Assembly: GCF_904846225.1 (NCBI RefSeq)
Contig: NZ_CAJGZJ010000024.1
Span: forward strand, 1 to 38,519
DNA: 38,519 nucleotides
From: Psychrobacter immobilis
GTDB taxonomy: Bacteria > Pseudomonadota > Gammaproteobacteria > Pseudomonadales > Moraxellaceae
Reading direction: 5' to 3'
The translations under genes were made by a program, and so were the position numbers. Every line of letters begins with the position of its first letter. Within the stretch, counting starts at the first letter, position 1. Shown here in pieces: positions 1 through 9,800 of this stretch. The notes under the pieces were generated by a model. The model had not been told where the DNA came from. It saw nothing but the letters and a program-made list of their open reading frames with translations, and searched no databases.

Positions 1-27
1 GGTTTGATTATTATCGTCAAGCTGCAT
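1..27 (-). CDS. 5' end of an unidentified gene, truncated by the window edge
   Basis: An ATG on the minus strand (bases 25-27) is preceded at good spacing by a GGGAG ribosome-binding sequence. The nine visible codons read MQLDDNNQT and run off the window. Too little is visible to name a product. It would be transcribed away from the rest of the window. Confidence 0.5.
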
Positions 28-344
28 AACTAAAATCTCCCAAGTTTAACTATACGGATTTGACGGCAGGGGTCATTCTGCGGAAAACTTAGATACAGAA
101 AAGAGTTAGCTTTTAACGCTATTAGACTCTCTTGCTAGAAGATGCAGCTATATTTTTTTGTAGCTTGTAACTGTTAAACTAAAATTAGTTTCAGAACACA
201 ATGAATAGTAGTAAGAACAGAATATTACCGCTAGCCTCACTTATTTCGAGTATATGTGAGTATAGAAGCAAAAACGAGATTAATTACTTAAGTAACCAAT
301 CTCGCATCAAATCTTTATCTAAAAAGTTCTAGCTAAAACAATCC
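28..344. other. Intergenic stretch with no gene seen
   Basis: AT-rich DNA between the truncated minus-strand gene and the metH-like remnant. I see no convincing reading frame, RNA gene or strong hairpin. It should hold the promoter of the truncated gene, but no clear -35/-10 pair could be assigned. Confidence 0.4.
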
Positions 345-445
345 TTATAAATTCAGATTTAACCACTTCTTAGCAATCTTTATATCCTAGCCTTTACGCT
401 TATCATAACTCTCTAACTGGTCATGACTGATTTTGCTGAAATAAA
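345..445 (-). pseudogene. Degenerate duplicate of the metH 3' end
   Basis: Bases 345 to about 436 align without gaps to the last ~30 codons of the intact metH gene (1742 to about 1833), in the same orientation, with about three quarters of bases identical by eye. Even the final TAA is conserved. Read in the metH frame, the remnant ends KRKG*DIKIAKKWLNLNL*, where metH has [18 protein letters not shown]; the asterisk within it is a TAG where metH has the Trp codon TGG. Most differences are transitions toward A or T, as expected for decay. Similarity fades beyond about 445. The remnant cannot encode a working protein. It and the true metH end form direct repeats around the symporter gene. Confidence 0.75.
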
Positions 446-479
446 AAACCTTGCTATCAAGCTTTAAACAATAAAATTT

Positions 480-1421
480 CTACCTAGCATCTCTCTTAGC
501 AAAAATGTTCGCAACCAGCGCACCACTAAAGTTATGCCACACACTAAATATCGCACTGGGTAAGGCAGCGACAGGATTGAAGTAAGTCGCGGCAAGTGCA
601 GCGCCCAGACCAGAGTTTTGCATACCCACTTCTATCATAATGGCGCGGCGTTGTTTCTCCGTAAATCCGGACAAGCGAGCGATCACATATCCCAAGGTAT
701 AACCCAGCATATTGTGTAGAGCCACGACGATAAAGACGATGGCACCACTGTCTAAAATAGTGGCTTTAGACACTGCAACCACGGCTGCGATGATAATAGA
801 GATACCCAATACCGACACCATCGGTAATACCTCGGTGACAAATTCGATTTTTTTACCCAAAAACTTATGAAAGATGACACCCAATAATATAGGCAATATT
901 ACGATCTTGGTAATAGTGAGCATCATACTGGCCAAATCGATATCAATCAGCTGACCGGCAAAGATATTTAACAGAATAGGGGTCAAAAAGGGTGCGAGCA
1001 GGGTAGAGATTGAGGTAATCGCCACACTTAACGCCACGTCTCCCTTGGCTAAGAACGTAATTACGTTGCTAGAGGTACCGCCCGGGCAACAACCAACCAA
1101 GATAACCCCGACCGCTATCAAAGGATCAAGGTTAAAAACTATCGTCAATAAATAAGCAATCAACGGCATTAGCGTGAATTGCGCCACCAGTCCTATCAAT
1201 ACAGGTTTGGGGCGCTTAACAATCTCTAGGAAGTCTTCTGTTCTAAGCGTCATGCCCATGCCAAACATAATGATGCCAAGTATGGGAACGATCAAAAAAG
1301 CCAACGAGGCGAAGAATTCAGGGAAAACAAAGCCTAAGACGGCACTGACCAATGCCCAAATTGCAAACGTTTTGCCAATCCAACTGGAAAGTAGCGCAAT
1401 TTGTTTCATAACCTTTCTCAA
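480..1421 (-). CDS. Bile acid:sodium symporter (BASS) family transporter
   Basis: A 313-residue polytopic membrane protein with about nine or ten hydrophobic segments, the usual size for prokaryotic BASS/SBF transporters. Family hallmarks are the GCCPGGTSSNVITFLAKGD stretch in the first half (sodium-site region) and EVGMQNSGLGAALA in the second half. Family members couple sodium entry to uptake of organic anions such as bile acids, pantoate or 2-keto acids; the substrate here cannot be read from sequence. The start could be the first Met or Met5 (MKQIALL). The gene lies between the metH 3' end and a decayed copy of it, with about 320 bp separating its start from metH, so it is probably transcribed independently of metH. 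Confidence 0.9.
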   Translation of the reverse strand: MRKVMKQIALLSSWIGKTFAIWALVSAVLGFVFPEFFASLAFLIVPILGIIMFGMGMTLRTEDFLEIVKRPKPVLIGLVAQFTLMPLIAYLLTIVFNLDPLIAVGVILVGCCPGGTSSNVITFLAKGDVALSVAITSISTLLAPFLTPILLNIFAGQLIDIDLASMMLTITKIVILPILLGVIFHKFLGKKIEFVTEVLPMVSVLGISIIIAAVVAVSKATILDSGAIVFIVVALHNMLGYTLGYVIARLSGFTEKQRRAIMIEVGMQNSGLGAALAATYFNPVAALPSAIFSVWHNFSGALVANIFAKRDAR

Positions 1422-1531
1422 AATAGTGAAGTAGGTAATAATTTAGCACGGTTATTGTCTGCAAATGATAAAAGTATTTTGTCATTAGTGTAGCGATAAG
1501 TTTGCTTATATAAAGTTGTCTATGGCGCTAT

Positions 1532-1572
1532 AAAAAATGGCTTACCCATATTAAATGAATAAGCCAAAAAAC
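1532..1572 (-). terminator. Hairpin terminator downstream of metH
   Basis: TGGCTTA (1538-1544) pairs with TAAGCCA (1560-1566). A-tracts lie on both sides of the plus strand, so the minus-strand transcript from metH ends in a U-run after the stem. The location, beyond metH and before the symporter start, fits transcription termination of metH. Confidence 0.55.
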
Positions 1573-1714
1573 ATAGTCAGCCTGCTATAAAGTATATACA
1601 GCGCTGTTGAGGTAAATTTTGTGTAGCCTCTGTCTACGTAGGCACAGCAAGCAAGCAAAATTTATTTCAGCAGCGCGTGATAACGTATGAACTTTTTATA
1701 TAGGACTGACTATA
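1572..1714 (-). repeat. Dispersed intergenic palindrome, copy A
   Basis: About 143 bp with imperfect terminal inverted repeats (ATAGTCAG at 1573-1580, CTGACTAT at 1706-1713). The inner arms also pair: GCGCTGTTGA facing TTCAGCAGCGC, followed by complementary AAATTT-containing stretches. The core is AGCCTCTGTC, TACGTA, then GGCACAGCAAG at 1625-1651, which is the reverse complement of the core in the other three copies. It lies immediately downstream of metH. Confidence 0.7.
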
Positions 1715-1741
1715 CCTAAACGTGAACTGGGTTTTAAACGC

Positions 1742-4700
1742 TTACAAATTCGGACTTAACCATTTCTCAGCCGTTTTTATATCCCAGTCTTTGCGCGCCG
1801 CATAACTCTCCAACTGGTCGCGGCTGATCTTACCGACATTGAAATATTCACTCTTTGGATGCGAGTAATAAAAGCCGCTAACGGATGACGCAGGCCACAT
1901 CGCATAGCTTTCGGTTAAGGTCGTGCCGATAGCGTCAACGGTACCGAGCCAGTCAAACAATTTACCTTTTTCGGTATGCTCAGGACAGGCAGGATAGCCA
2001 GGAGCGGGGCGGATGCCGATGTATTTTTCTTTGATCATCTCATCATTGCTCAAGTTTTCATCAGCCTGATAGCCCCAATATTCTTTACGAATCAGTTCAT
2101 GCAAATGCTCAGCAAAGGCTTCTGCCAAACGGTCAGATAACGCTTGTACCATAATGGCATTATAGTCATCGCCCGCCGCTTTATACTTTTCAGCCAGCGT
2201 CTCTGTACCGACGATCGAAACGGTGAAGCCGCCCAGATGGTCAGTGTGCGTGTCTGATGGCGAGATAAAGTCGGCCAAGCTAAAGTTTGGCTTGCCACTG
2301 GCTTTATCGCTTTGTTGACGTAAGTGTTCGAACTGATGGGTTGGATTGCCACCCTTGCCCCCATCAAACGCAGCCGCATTGTCATAGACAGTCACAGTAT
2401 CCACGCCAGTACGGCGGGCTGGCATGAGCTTAAACACACCTTTTGCCACGATTAATTTTTCATCAATCATCTTGTGCAGCAGCTCTTCTGCATTATCAAA
2501 TAGATCACGTGCCGCTTCGCCGACCACATCATCTTGCAAGATTTTTGGATATTTACCCGTCAGACCCCAAGAGATAAAGAAAGGCGTCCAGTCAATATAA
2601 GGCAATAAATTGGTGATTGGGTAATCGTCAAATATCACTTGGCCTAGTTTGTTAGGGACAGGTGGCACATAGGTTGCCCAATCATATTGAAAACCAATTT
2701 TGACCGATTCGGCATACGTGACTTTAGCAGCTTTCGGTTGACGCTTGGCAAGGCGTTCGCGAACTTTGACATATTCTTCGCGGGTCTCATCGATGAGAGC
2801 TTGACGGTTTTCTTTCGATAGCAGCTTGGTGACCACGCCCACTGAGCGTGAAGCATCTGATACATAAATAACGCCATCATTTTGATATTGCGGTTCGACT
2901 TTGACAGCAGTATGCGCTTTTGACGTTGTCGCACCGCCAATCATGAGTGGCAGTGTCATACCGCGCTCTTGCATTTGCTTGGCGACGTAGACCATTTCAT
3001 CGAGACTGGGCGTAATGAGACCAGATAACCCAATGATATCGACTTTTTCTGCAATAGCGGTATCGAGGATTTTTTCACAAGGAACCATCACGCCCAGATC
3101 AATGATATCGTAACCGTTACAGCCAAGCACCACGCCGACGATGTTTTTGCCAATATCATGAACGTCACCTTTGACCGTTGCCATGAGGATTTTACCTTTG
3201 ACTTCACCCTCGACTTTCTCGGCTTCGATATACGGGTTTAGCCAAGCGACTGATTGCTTCATAACGCGTGCAGATTTCACCACTTGCGGTAAGAACATTT
3301 TGCCCGCGCCAAATAAATCACCAACGATATTCATACCATCCATGAGTGGCCCTTCGATGACCTCTAGCGGTCTGGGATATTTCTCCCACGCCTCTTTGGT
3401 ATCGGCTTCGATAAAGGTCGTGATGCCTTTGACCAGCGCATGAGCAATGCGCGCTTCTACCGTGCCCTCACGCCAGCTCATATCGACTGTGCTGTCTTTT
3501 TTCTTGCCGCCGTCTTGATAGTTTTCAGCGACCGTCATCAGACGTTCCGTCGCATCTTGCCCCGTTTCACCTTGGTTGCGGTTGAGCATCACATCTTCGA
3601 TGGCGTCGCGTGCTTCCTTTGGAATATCGTCATACAGCTCAAGCATGGCAGGATTGACGATACCCATGGTCAGGCCGTTTTTGATGGCATGAAATAGAAA
3701 TACCGAGTTGATCGCTTCACGGATAGGGTTGCCACGGAAACTAAACGAGACGTTAGAGACACCGCCCGATACCATGGCATTAGGTAGGTTCTGAGTAATC
3801 CAGCGCGTGGCATTGATAAAGTCAGCGCCGTAGTTATTATGCTCAGTGATACCGGTGGCGACCGCAAAAATATTGGGGTCAAAAATGATGTCCTCGCTAG
3901 GGAAGCCCACGTCATTGACCAATACATCATAGCTACGCTGACAAATCTGAATTTTACGCTCGTAGGTATCTGCTTGACCATCTTCATCAAATGCCATGAC
4001 AATCACTGCTGCGCCGTAGCGCATACAGAGTTTTGCTTTTTCTACAAACTCATCGTGGCCTTCTTTTAGCGATATAGAATTGACGACAGATTTGCCTTGT
4101 GTTCGTTTCAAGCCTTCTTCAATGATGTCCCATTTAGACGAGTCAATCATTAAAGGCACACGGCTGATATCAGGCTCACCTGAGACCAAGTTGACGAAAT
4201 GAATCATCGCCTGCTTGGAGTCAAGCATGCCCTCATCCATATTGATATCGACGATTTGCGCGCCGCCTTCGACCTGATCGCGAGCGACATCCAGTGCCTC
4301 AAGATAGGCTTCAGTTTTAATCAAACGCAGGAATTTTTTGGAGCCTGTGACGTTGGTACGTTCACCGACGTTGACGAACAAGCTTTCAGGCGTGATGGTA
4401 AATGGCTCTAGACCAGATAGACGGCAGGCAGGTGCAATCTCAGGAATGACACGTGGTGGATAGTTTGCCACCATATTTGCGATTTGGCGAATGTGTTCAG
4501 GTGTCGTACCACAGCAGCCTCCGACGATGTTTAATATGCCCGCTTTGGCAAAGCCCTCAAGCAGTGCAGTGGTTTGCTCAGCCGTTTCGTCATATTCACC
4601 AAACTCATTGGGCAGACCCGCGTTTGGATGCGCGGACACATAGGTATTGGCGATATTTGACAGCGTCTGAATGTGCGGACGCAGTGCATCGGCACCCAGC

Positions 4701-5557
4701 GCACAGTTAAAGCCAACCGATAATGGTTTGGCATGGCGAATCGAATTATAAAAGGCTTCAGCTGTTTGGCCAGATAGTGTCCGACCTGACGCGTCAGTAA
4801 TCGTGCCCGAAATCATAATCGGCAATTCAAAGCCAATATCCTCAAACACGCCCGTCACCGCAAATATCGCGGCTTTTGCATTGAGCGTATCAAAGATCGT
4901 CTCAATCAATATTAGATCGACGCCGCCTTCTATCAGGCACAAGGTCGCTTCACGGTAATTGAGTACCAACTCATCAAAGGTAATATTACGAAAGGCGGGG
5001 TCATTGACATCAGGCGATAGCGAGCAAGTTCGTGATGTGGGGCCGATAACACCCGCAACGAAGCGCGGCTTGTTAGGGGTCTTGGCGGTAAATTCATCAG
5101 CTGCTTCCCGTGCCAGCTTGGCGGCTGTCTTATTCAGCTCAGGTACCAAGTACTGCATGTCATAGTCAGCCATCGACAGACGCGTACCATTAAAGCTATT
5201 GGTCTCGATTATATCTGCGCCAGAAGCCAGGTGATCGCAATGAATCTCTTTAATCATATGCGGCTGCGTGAGCACTAGCAGATCGTTATTGCCCCTCACA
5301 TCTTGGCTGATATCTGCAAAGCGCTCGCCACGATAATCGGACTCTTCTAGCTTGTAGTTCTGAATATGTGTGCCCATCGCCCCATCTAGCATCAAAATTC
5401 TTGATGCCATTTGTGCAGTGATACACGCGCGGGCAGTCAGTTGCTGTGCTTTATAAGGGAACACAGTAGGCGGCGTCAAAATAAAATCATCAGCAGATGA
5501 TGAGCCATGAGTGGTATCCGTTTGAGAAGAAGTCTTTGAGGTCATCGTTTGAGTCAT
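1742..5557 (-). CDS. metH: Cobalamin-dependent methionine synthase
   Basis: Transfers the methyl group of 5-methyltetrahydrofolate to homocysteine through a cobalamin cofactor, in the cytoplasm. From the chosen start (1271 residues; E. coli MetH has 1227) the four modules are in order. The homocysteine domain is at about 50-370, with zinc ligands Cys285 and the Cys348-Cys349 pair in GGCCG. The pterin domain follows at about 385-640 ([16 protein letters not shown]). The B12 domain is at about 690-920, with DVHDIG at 798-803 placing the cobalt ligand at His800. The AdoMet reactivation domain fills the C-terminus, with [13 protein letters not shown] at 1183-1195. The frame stays open upstream to an ATG at 5656. 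I prefer 5557 because the extra 33 residues do not resemble the family, but neither start has a good ribosome site. No cobalamin riboswitch could be recognised. Confidence 0.97.
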   Translation of the reverse strand: MTQTMTSKTSSQTDTTHGSSSADDFILTPPTVFPYKAQQLTARACITAQMASRILMLDGAMGTHIQNYKLEESDYRGERFADISQDVRGNNDLLVLTQPHMIKEIHCDHLASGADIIETNSFNGTRLSMADYDMQYLVPELNKTAAKLAREAADEFTAKTPNKPRFVAGVIGPTSRTCSLSPDVNDPAFRNITFDELVLNYREATLCLIEGGVDLILIETIFDTLNAKAAIFAVTGVFEDIGFELPIMISGTITDASGRTLSGQTAEAFYNSIRHAKPLSVGFNCALGADALRPHIQTLSNIANTYVSAHPNAGLPNEFGEYDETAEQTTALLEGFAKAGILNIVGGCCGTTPEHIRQIANMVANYPPRVIPEIAPACRLSGLEPFTITPESLFVNVGERTNVTGSKKFLRLIKTEAYLEALDVARDQVEGGAQIVDINMDEGMLDSKQAMIHFVNLVSGEPDISRVPLMIDSSKWDIIEEGLKRTQGKSVVNSISLKEGHDEFVEKAKLCMRYGAAVIVMAFDEDGQADTYERKIQICQRSYDVLVNDVGFPSEDIIFDPNIFAVATGITEHNNYGADFINATRWITQNLPNAMVSGGVSNVSFSFRGNPIREAINSVFLFHAIKNGLTMGIVNPAMLELYDDIPKEARDAIEDVMLNRNQGETGQDATERLMTVAENYQDGGKKKDSTVDMSWREGTVEARIAHALVKGITTFIEADTKEAWEKYPRPLEVIEGPLMDGMNIVGDLFGAGKMFLPQVVKSARVMKQSVAWLNPYIEAEKVEGEVKGKILMATVKGDVHDIGKNIVGVVLGCNGYDIIDLGVMVPCEKILDTAIAEKVDIIGLSGLITPSLDEMVYVAKQMQERGMTLPLMIGGATTSKAHTAVKVEPQYQNDGVIYVSDASRSVGVVTKLLSKENRQALIDETREEYVKVRERLAKRQPKAAKVTYAESVKIGFQYDWATYVPPVPNKLGQVIFDDYPITNLLPYIDWTPFFISWGLTGKYPKILQDDVVGEAARDLFDNAEELLHKMIDEKLIVAKGVFKLMPARRTGVDTVTVYDNAAAFDGGKGGNPTHQFEHLRQQSDKASGKPNFSLADFISPSDTHTDHLGGFTVSIVGTETLAEKYKAAGDDYNAIMVQALSDRLAEAFAEHLHELIRKEYWGYQADENLSNDEMIKEKYIGIRPAPGYPACPEHTEKGKLFDWLGTVDAIGTTLTESYAMWPASSVSGFYYSHPKSEYFNVGKISRDQLESYAARKDWDIKTAEKWLSPNL

Positions 5558-5657
5558 AGGAGCGCTGCTTATATCGTCAATGTTATAAAAGGAAGAAATA
5601 ACAAACAGGGTGCAATTTTTTATAAAAGGATTAGGGCGTGTCTTAAGCAAATTCATA

Positions 5658-6122
5658 TTATTTTAGCATGAAAATCATAGGGTAAGCGGGGTAGTGCTTG
5701 TACCGCTTTAGCCGTATATTAAACATGATAGCAAGCATGATATCTACTGAACGGTACAATATGACATCAGAGTCTACGGTTAAAATATGTAGGCACAAAT
5801 GACTATCATTTCGCTTAAAGATTACATAAAGCGTTACTTCTATCAATTAAAACCAATAGTCGCTGGTAAAAGTCAGACGAAATTTACATCCATAGTACAA
5901 AAAGTAGCGTAAAGGTGAATTCATAAAGATTTTTTATATGTTAATTTATTTTCAGAAGGATCGCTTCCTCATAAGTAATACTTACTAGTATTTATTTGAT
6001 AGCTATTAATTATTATCAATATTTGTCGCTAATATTAAAATAAGTATTTGTTTTAGGAAAGACGATTTAATCTGTAGGAACGCAATCTCACAGTTAATTA
6101 ATAATGAATTAAGGATAATGTT
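5658..6122. other. Intergenic region with a Fur-box-like sequence
   Basis: AT-rich gap between divergent metH and the first fasciclin gene; it should hold both promoters. Bases 6004-6018 (TATTAATTATTATCA) match the 7-1-7 Fur consensus TGATAATnATTATCA at 12 of 14 positions and sit about 105 bp before the fasciclin start. In such AT-rich DNA a chance match is quite possible. A short minus-strand frame (5658-5846) has no coding signature. Confidence 0.35.
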
Positions 6123-6677
6123 ATGAAATTTAGTAAAATTGCAACTATCGGTGCTCTGGCTGTTTCAATCGCTGGTCTAAGCGCATGTAATAATATGATG
6201 CCTAGTAAAAGCGCTGACATGAAGCCACCTATGCATACCCAACCAATGGCAAAAATGAATGTGGTACAAGTTGCTCAAAGCAATCCTGACTTTTCAGTAT
6301 TGGTAGAGGCCATTCAAGCAGCTGGTCTAGCGGGCATGCTATCTGATCCTAATGCGCATTACACCGTATTTGCACCTACCAATGAAGCATTTATGCAAGC
6401 ACTGAAAGAAACAGGCATGAGCAAAGCACAGCTGTTTGCTAACAAGCCACTATTGACCAAAATCTTGGGCTACCATGTAATTAGTGGTGATATGGCGATG
6501 TATGCCAAAGACGTGAAGCCTGGTAACGTCATGACCGCAAGCAAAGATACCTTGACGGTCACTAACCAAGGTAAGTTGATGGATGAGATGGGCCGTACTA
6601 CCAATATCATCAAAACAGATGTCGCAGCGACCAATGGTGTGGTACATGCTATCGACAGAGTATTGATGCCTAAATAA
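6123..6677 (+). CDS. Fasciclin (FAS1) domain lipoprotein
   Basis: A 184-residue exported lipoprotein. The N-terminus has a lipoprotein signal peptide ending in the lipobox LSAC, making Cys22 the lipidated residue. A short linker is followed by one FAS1 domain from about residue 47 to the end, with the family motifs YTVFAPTNEAF and GVVHAIDRVLMP. FAS1 domains are adhesive or protein-binding folds; the bacterial role is usually unknown. The start is supported by AAGGAT upstream of the ATG. A paralogue follows about 535 bp downstream with the same architecture, but each has its own hairpin terminator, so they are probably separate transcription units. Confidence 0.9.
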   Translation: MKFSKIATIGALAVSIAGLSACNNMMPSKSADMKPPMHTQPMAKMNVVQVAQSNPDFSVLVEAIQAAGLAGMLSDPNAHYTVFAPTNEAFMQALKETGMSKAQLFANKPLLTKILGYHVISGDMAMYAKDVKPGNVMTASKDTLTVTNQGKLMDEMGRTTNIIKTDVAATNGVVHAIDRVLMPK

Positions 6678-6722
6678 TAGCAAAAACGTTATTTAAAAAG
6701 TTATAACCGTATAGTTTCAGAT

Positions 6723-6753
6723 AATGAAGCTGGTATTCGATACCAGCTTCATT
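6723..6753 (+). terminator. Hairpin downstream of the first fasciclin gene
   Basis: A perfect 14-bp stem with a 3-base loop (TCG): left arm 6723-6736, right arm 6740-6753, followed by only a weak T-tract. Its place about 45 bp past the stop codon fits a terminator or a 3'-end protecting structure. Confidence 0.65.
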
Positions 6754-7212
6754 TGTCATAAATCATCAGACAAATGCTATTTGGTTAATTAATCTTAGTT
6801 AATGAGATAGACACTACTAATGTCTGCACTGATTTATGTCATTATCTCCTTACTTCAAAAATAATTCCAGCCTACTGGGATGATTCTTTTTAAGCCTCTA
6901 TTGGGCTTATCTCAAAGCAGAAATACATATTAATGATAAGAGAAATCGTATTTTAATTATCAAAATGAATAATATATAAACACAATAGTTGTGTCGTATA
7001 CGTGATTTATACAGTGTTGCTACCTAAGTAAGCATCAATTTAAAATTAATCAGTTAAACTTATGGTCATTGGTATAACAGATTTGATGTAGTTAGGACTG
7101 GGTAACGAGTTTTGCTTGCAATAAAGAAGTGAGCTACTGTTATATTCATTCGTTGAAAGAGTATTTGTTTAACCAATAAAGTAACTCACCATTTATCTAT
7201 GAGGAAATACCT
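6754..7212. other. Intergenic region between the two fasciclin genes
   Basis: No gene seen. Two small hairpins occur near 6868-6909 (CCAG/CTGG, and TAAGCC at 6891-6896 pairing with GGCTTA at 6904-6909). Neither is followed by a T-run on the appropriate side. The promoter of the second fasciclin gene should lie here, but I could not assign it. Confidence 0.35.
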
Positions 7213-7830
7213 ATGTTAAAGAAAAATTTACTATCTATCGCAGTCGTAACAGCGGCTATGTCATTGGCTGCTTGTAGTGATAAAGAAGCTGCAACTGAAC
7301 CAGCTGAAACTGAAGTTACTACTGAAGAAGTGGTTGTAGATCCAGCTGCTGAAGCTGAACCAATGGTTGAAGCTGAGCCAGCTGCTGACCCAATGGCGGA
7401 TGCAATGCCTACTCAAACTATCGCTGAAATAGCAGCTGGTAATGAAAATCTAACGATCTTGACAGCAGCGCTTAAAGCCGCTGGCCTTGATACGATGTTG
7501 ATGGAAGATACTAAATACACTGTATTTGCACCAACTGATGATGCTTTCGCTCCAGTACTAGAAAAATTAGGCGTAACTAAAGAAGAGTTGTTAGCCAATA
7601 CCGAACTCCTCAAAAAAGTACTTCCTTACCATGTAGTACCTATGGAAGTTAAAGCGGCTGATATCCCTTACGGTACTGATATCAAAACAGCTAATGGCGC
7701 AACGATCTCTATCAGCGATGCCAACGTTATTACTGATGCTACTGGCGGAACAGCCAACATCACTGGCACTGATATCATGGCAACCAATGGTGTTGTACAT
7801 ACTATCGATGCGGTATTAATGCCTGAGTAA
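7213..7830 (+). CDS. Fasciclin (FAS1) domain lipoprotein with acidic linker
   Basis: A 205-residue lipoprotein. The signal peptide ends in LAAC (Cys21). An Ala/Glu/Pro-rich acidic linker follows at about residues 22-65, then one FAS1 domain to the C-terminus, with YTVFAPTDDAFAPVL and GVVHTIDAVLMP motifs. The start is fixed by GAGG eight bases upstream of the ATG. It is a diverged paralogue of the gene at 6123 and differs mainly in the much longer negatively charged linker, which may hold the domain away from the membrane. Function beyond adhesion or protein binding cannot be read. Confidence 0.9.
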   Translation: MLKKNLLSIAVVTAAMSLAACSDKEAATEPAETEVTTEEVVVDPAAEAEPMVEAEPAADPMADAMPTQTIAEIAAGNENLTILTAALKAAGLDTMLMEDTKYTVFAPTDDAFAPVLEKLGVTKEELLANTELLKKVLPYHVVPMEVKAADIPYGTDIKTANGATISISDANVITDATGGTANITGTDIMATNGVVHTIDAVLMPE

Positions 7831-7875
7831 TATTATTTTGATGGTTTTATTATAATCATCTAGTTATTGTTGAAG

Positions 7876-7904
7876 AAGCCCAGCCATTTATGCTGGGCTT
7901 TTTT
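7876..7904 (+). terminator. Rho-independent terminator of the second fasciclin gene
   Basis: AAGCCCAGC (7876-7884) pairs with GCTGGGCTT (7892-7900) around a 7-base loop and is followed by a T-run. A textbook terminator about 45 bp past the stop codon. Confidence 0.9.
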
Positions 7905-7935
7905 GTGCGTAGGTTTTAGCCCTATCAGAAAGGCG

Positions 7936-8056
7936 TATAGTCGGTGGAAAGTTAAATTGATATATCAATAGTCAGATACTACTGGTATCAACTTCCCTCG
8001 CTTGCTGTGCCGTTGCAGACAGAGGCTTCGAAGCATTCATTCCAGTAGTACTGTAG
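7936..8056 (+). repeat. Dispersed intergenic palindrome, copy B
   Basis: Begins TATAGTCGGTGGAAAGTTAAAT. TACTACTGG (7977-7985) is perfectly complementary to CCAGTAGTA (8042-8050). Between them is the shared core CTTGCTGTGCC (8001-8011) then GACAGAGGCT (8018-8027). It sits in the convergent gap between the second fasciclin gene and the AGCS gene. Confidence 0.7.
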
Positions 8057-8096
8057 TGCTTTTATTGTTTTTGAACATATAGAAAGTCATTCAAAT

Positions 8097-8128
8097 AAAA
8101 AAGCCCGAGACGATTGCCTCGGGCTTTT
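8097..8128 (-). terminator. Rho-independent terminator of the AGCS transporter gene
   Basis: AAAAGCCCGAG (8099-8109) pairs with CTCGGGCTTTT (8118-8128). Read on the minus strand, the stem is followed by a U-run. It lies about 40 bp past the stop of the minus-strand transporter gene. Confidence 0.85.
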
Positions 8129-8165
8129 GCTTATGATACTTAACCAATGATCACTTTAAAGATAA

Positions 8166-9713
8166 TTATTTGATATCTTTGCGTAGTGGATCAGCAGCCA
8201 TTCTTTGTTGCTCTTGTAAATGACGCTCTTCCCAATACGGCGCGTTTTTGATACCGAATTTTGCAGGATCAAAACTATAGCGTGTTACACCCGCTTTACG
8301 CTGAGCTTCATAGTCTTTGAGCATAGTAAGCGTTGGGCGAGCCACAATGAAGATAACTAAGATGCCAACGATGTTTAACCAAGCCATTAAGCCTACACCG
8401 ATATCACCGATAGCCCAGATATAGCCTGCAGAGTTAAGACCACCATAAGCAACCATCACCATGATTAAGATTTTAACTAAGAATACACCAGTCTTATGCG
8501 CGCCGCGACCGAGAAAGCGAGTCAAGTACGCCACGTTAACCTCAGCGATGTAGTAGTAAGCCAAAATCGTCGTAAAGGCGAAGAAGAATACAGCGAGTGC
8601 GATAAAGACATTACCAAACGTACCGTATACCGATTCCATTGCCATTTGTGTAAAGGCAGGTGCATTGATTTCAGTAGTAGCGGCTACGTTCTGTACGATG
8701 AACTGACCATCTGGCAATGTACCTTGAATGTTGTACATGCCAGTAGACAAAATCATAAAGGCAGTAGCAGAACAAACCAGTAGCGTATCGACATATACTG
8801 AGAATGCTTGTACAAGGCCTTGCTGTGATGGGTGCTCAACTTCGGCAGCAGCAGCAGCGTGAGGGCCAGTACCCTGTCCGGCTTCGTTAGAGTAAATACC
8901 ACGTTTTACACCCCAACCGATAGCAGCACCAAAGCCAGCTTGAGCAGTAAAGGCATCACTAACGATCAAACCAAATACATCTGGAATCAAACTAAAGTTG
9001 CTAAACATGATAATTAAGGCTAAGGCAATATAACCGATTGCCATAAACGGAACAGCATATTCTGTAAAGGTTGCAATACGCTTGATACCACCGAAGATGA
9101 TGATACCTAAGATGACTAAAATGATGGCTAGGCCGACCAAACGCATAGAGCCGACTTCTAAGCCGCCGACATTCATGATAGTCCCTTCACCCATGACTTG
9201 AGCAAAGGCACTGATAACGCCATTCGCCTGTACACCAGGTAAGAACATACCACATGATAAAATAGAAGCGATGGCGAAAAGAATACCGTACCATTTTTGA
9301 CCAAGCGCGCGCTCAAAGTAATAAGCAGGGCCACCACGATATTCGCCAGTAAGGACGTCTTTTTCTTTATAAATCTGTGCGAGTGTTGATTCGACATAAG
9401 CGGTAGATGCGCCTAAGAACGCCACGATCCACATCCAAAATACGGCACCAGGGCCACCGAAGCCGATAGCAGCAGCTACCCCAGCGATGTTACCCATACC
9501 CACACGTCCTGCAAGTGAGACGGCAAGCGCTTGGAATGAAGAAATACCCTGATCACTAGATTTACCACTAAAGAGTAATTTGATCATTTCACCGAATAGA
9601 CGTACTTGCACGAAGCGCGTCATAATGGAATAAAATAGGCCCGCGCCCAAACATAGATAGATTAATGCCGGGCTCCAGATAATTCCGTTTACTAAGTTAA
9701 CTAAACCTTCCAT
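8166..9713 (-). CDS. Sodium:alanine/glycine symporter (AGCS family)
   Basis: A 515-residue inner-membrane transporter with about ten or eleven hydrophobic segments. It carries both AGCS hallmarks: GRVGMGNIAGVAAAIGFGGP near residue 70, and GWGVKRGIYSNEAGQGTGPH followed by AAAAAEVEHPSQQGL near residue 270. The family imports alanine, glycine or related amino acids with sodium. The start is supported by AGGGA upstream of the ATG on the minus strand. The gene stands alone, with its own terminator downstream and a long non-coding region upstream that includes a 15-bp hairpin about 50-90 bases before the start codon. Similar genes are named alsT, dagA or agcS; the exact substrate is not evident. 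Confidence 0.93.
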   Translation of the reverse strand: MEGLVNLVNGIIWSPALIYLCLGAGLFYSIMTRFVQVRLFGEMIKLLFSGKSSDQGISSFQALAVSLAGRVGMGNIAGVAAAIGFGGPGAVFWMWIVAFLGASTAYVESTLAQIYKEKDVLTGEYRGGPAYYFERALGQKWYGILFAIASILSCGMFLPGVQANGVISAFAQVMGEGTIMNVGGLEVGSMRLVGLAIILVILGIIIFGGIKRIATFTEYAVPFMAIGYIALALIIMFSNFSLIPDVFGLIVSDAFTAQAGFGAAIGWGVKRGIYSNEAGQGTGPHAAAAAEVEHPSQQGLVQAFSVYVDTLLVCSATAFMILSTGMYNIQGTLPDGQFIVQNVAATTEINAPAFTQMAMESVYGTFGNVFIALAVFFFAFTTILAYYYIAEVNVAYLTRFLGRGAHKTGVFLVKILIMVMVAYGGLNSAGYIWAIGDIGVGLMAWLNIVGILVIFIVARPTLTMLKDYEAQRKAGVTRYSFDPAKFGIKNAPYWEERHLQEQQRMAADPLRKDIK

Positions 9714-9764
9714 ATTTATATCCCTAGAACTGTTTCAAAGTGGCTCTGTATGCTAGGAGTAAGC

Positions 9765-9800
9765 TAACTGGTTAACTTACTTATTTAAGTTAAGCAGTTA
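9765..9800. promoter_or_regulatory. Inverted repeat upstream of the AGCS gene
   Basis: TAACTGGTTAACTTA (9765-9779) and TAAGTTAAGCAGTTA (9786-9800) are complementary at 14 of 15 positions around a 6-base spacer. It lies 52-87 bases upstream of the transporter start codon, where an operator or a 5' leader hairpin would be expected. No T-run follows on either strand. Confidence 0.5.

Noticed and set aside
1742..5656. A cobalamin riboswitch before metH
   Set aside because: I could not recognise the conserved B12-box core in 5557-6122; a covariance search would decide.
5658..5846. A 62-codon minus-strand frame next to metH
   Set aside because: No ribosome site, no domain, AT-rich intergenic composition; it overlaps the space needed for the metH promoter.
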